Assembly (NCBI GenBank): GCA_947487385.1
Contig: CANKWU010000009.1
Location: 21,695-85,694, forward strand
Direction of reading: 5' to 3'
Source: Spartobacteria bacterium
GTDB lineage: Bacteria; Verrucomicrobiota; Verrucomicrobiia; Chthoniobacterales; UBA6821
DNA length: 64,000 nt
Made by a program: the position numbers and the translations under genes. Below are positions 63,945 to 64,000 of the stretch, piece after piece. Below the pieces are notes generated by a model. It had not been told where the DNA came from, made no database searches, and saw nothing but the letters and a program-made list of their open reading frames with translations. Each line of letters opens with the position of its first letter. Within the stretch, counting starts at the first letter, position 1.

Positions 63945-64000
63945 GCCCTAGAGATAAGGGATTCGGCCCAAAGGTTAAACGACGAAAAAGAGTTGCCTCC

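Noticed and set aside
1..64000. tRNA, rRNA, transposase, integrase or prophage genes
   Set aside because: None was recognised on either strand; the ORF6N gene alone is not evidence of a prophage.

Overview
The window looks like an ordinary chromosomal stretch of a Gram-negative, diderm, heterotrophic bacterium, most probably a member of the Verrucomicrobiota. It is moderately GC-rich. It carries outer-membrane lipoproteins (Pal, other lipobox proteins), TolB, a TolC-type channel, a fused SecD-SecF, a lone prepilin, an RRM protein with a glycine-rich tail and a short lipoprotein of a type I associate with Verrucomicrobia. Most starts lack a clear Shine-Dalgarno sequence. The phylum call is inference from gene content; no rRNA or tRNA gene is visible.

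Layout: 1-6.6 kb holds a partial OmpR-type response regulator (minus), then phosphofructokinase plus a rhodopsin-like membrane protein (plus), then a minus-strand run pheA-tolB-pal-DegT aminotransferase. 6.7-11.3 kb (plus) holds a small secreted protein, MarR regulator, TolC channel, YfiH-type protein and a methyltransferase. 11.3-30.2 kb is almost all minus strand: AsmA-like protein, PriA, IlvB, a lone prepilin with its own terminator, GlgB, a PfkB kinase, SecDF-YajC, LivF-LivG-LivM (no LivH or binding protein), a DUF309 protein, a membrane glycosyltransferase and a Pro/Ala-rich secreted protein. 30.2-40 kb (mostly plus) is a biosynthetic run: PabB, then lipoprotein-TyrA-AroA-Cmk-PlsC-ABC exporter-homocysteine methyltransferase/MetF; an RRM protein is convergent with PabB.

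40-49.3 kb is the accessory part: a double CDGSH protein, nitroreductase, a 78-residue conserved-looking protein, TrhO-type rhodanese, then a type I restriction-modification locus hsdR - ORF6N gene - hsdM - hsdS. The locus is decorated with perfect palindromes (one of 38 bp, and two copies sharing a 19-bp core) and is followed by a 40-codon gene that may be the tail of a decayed DNA methyltransferase. Two hairpin elements built of short direct repeats lie at 41.3 and 50.8 kb.

49.3-64 kb is again mostly minus strand: RsmE, FolE2, a HemX-like protein, HemA, HemC, a CobA-HemD fusion (haem/sirohaem pathway), then HPF, ScpA, ScpB, a chorismate mutase fused to a shrunken prephenate-dehydratase-like domain and ACT domain, a STAS protein, a PP2C phosphatase, GrpE and DnaJ (stress and chromosome maintenance), and HisF divergent from a lipoprotein amidase.

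Aromatic amino-acid and folate metabolism recurs across the window (PheA, TyrA, AroA, PabB, chorismate mutase, FolE2). The most unusual items are the rhodopsin-like protein without the retinal lysine, the shrunken prephenate dehydratase domain beside a separate complete PheA, and the palindrome-marked ORF6N gene inside the restriction locus.
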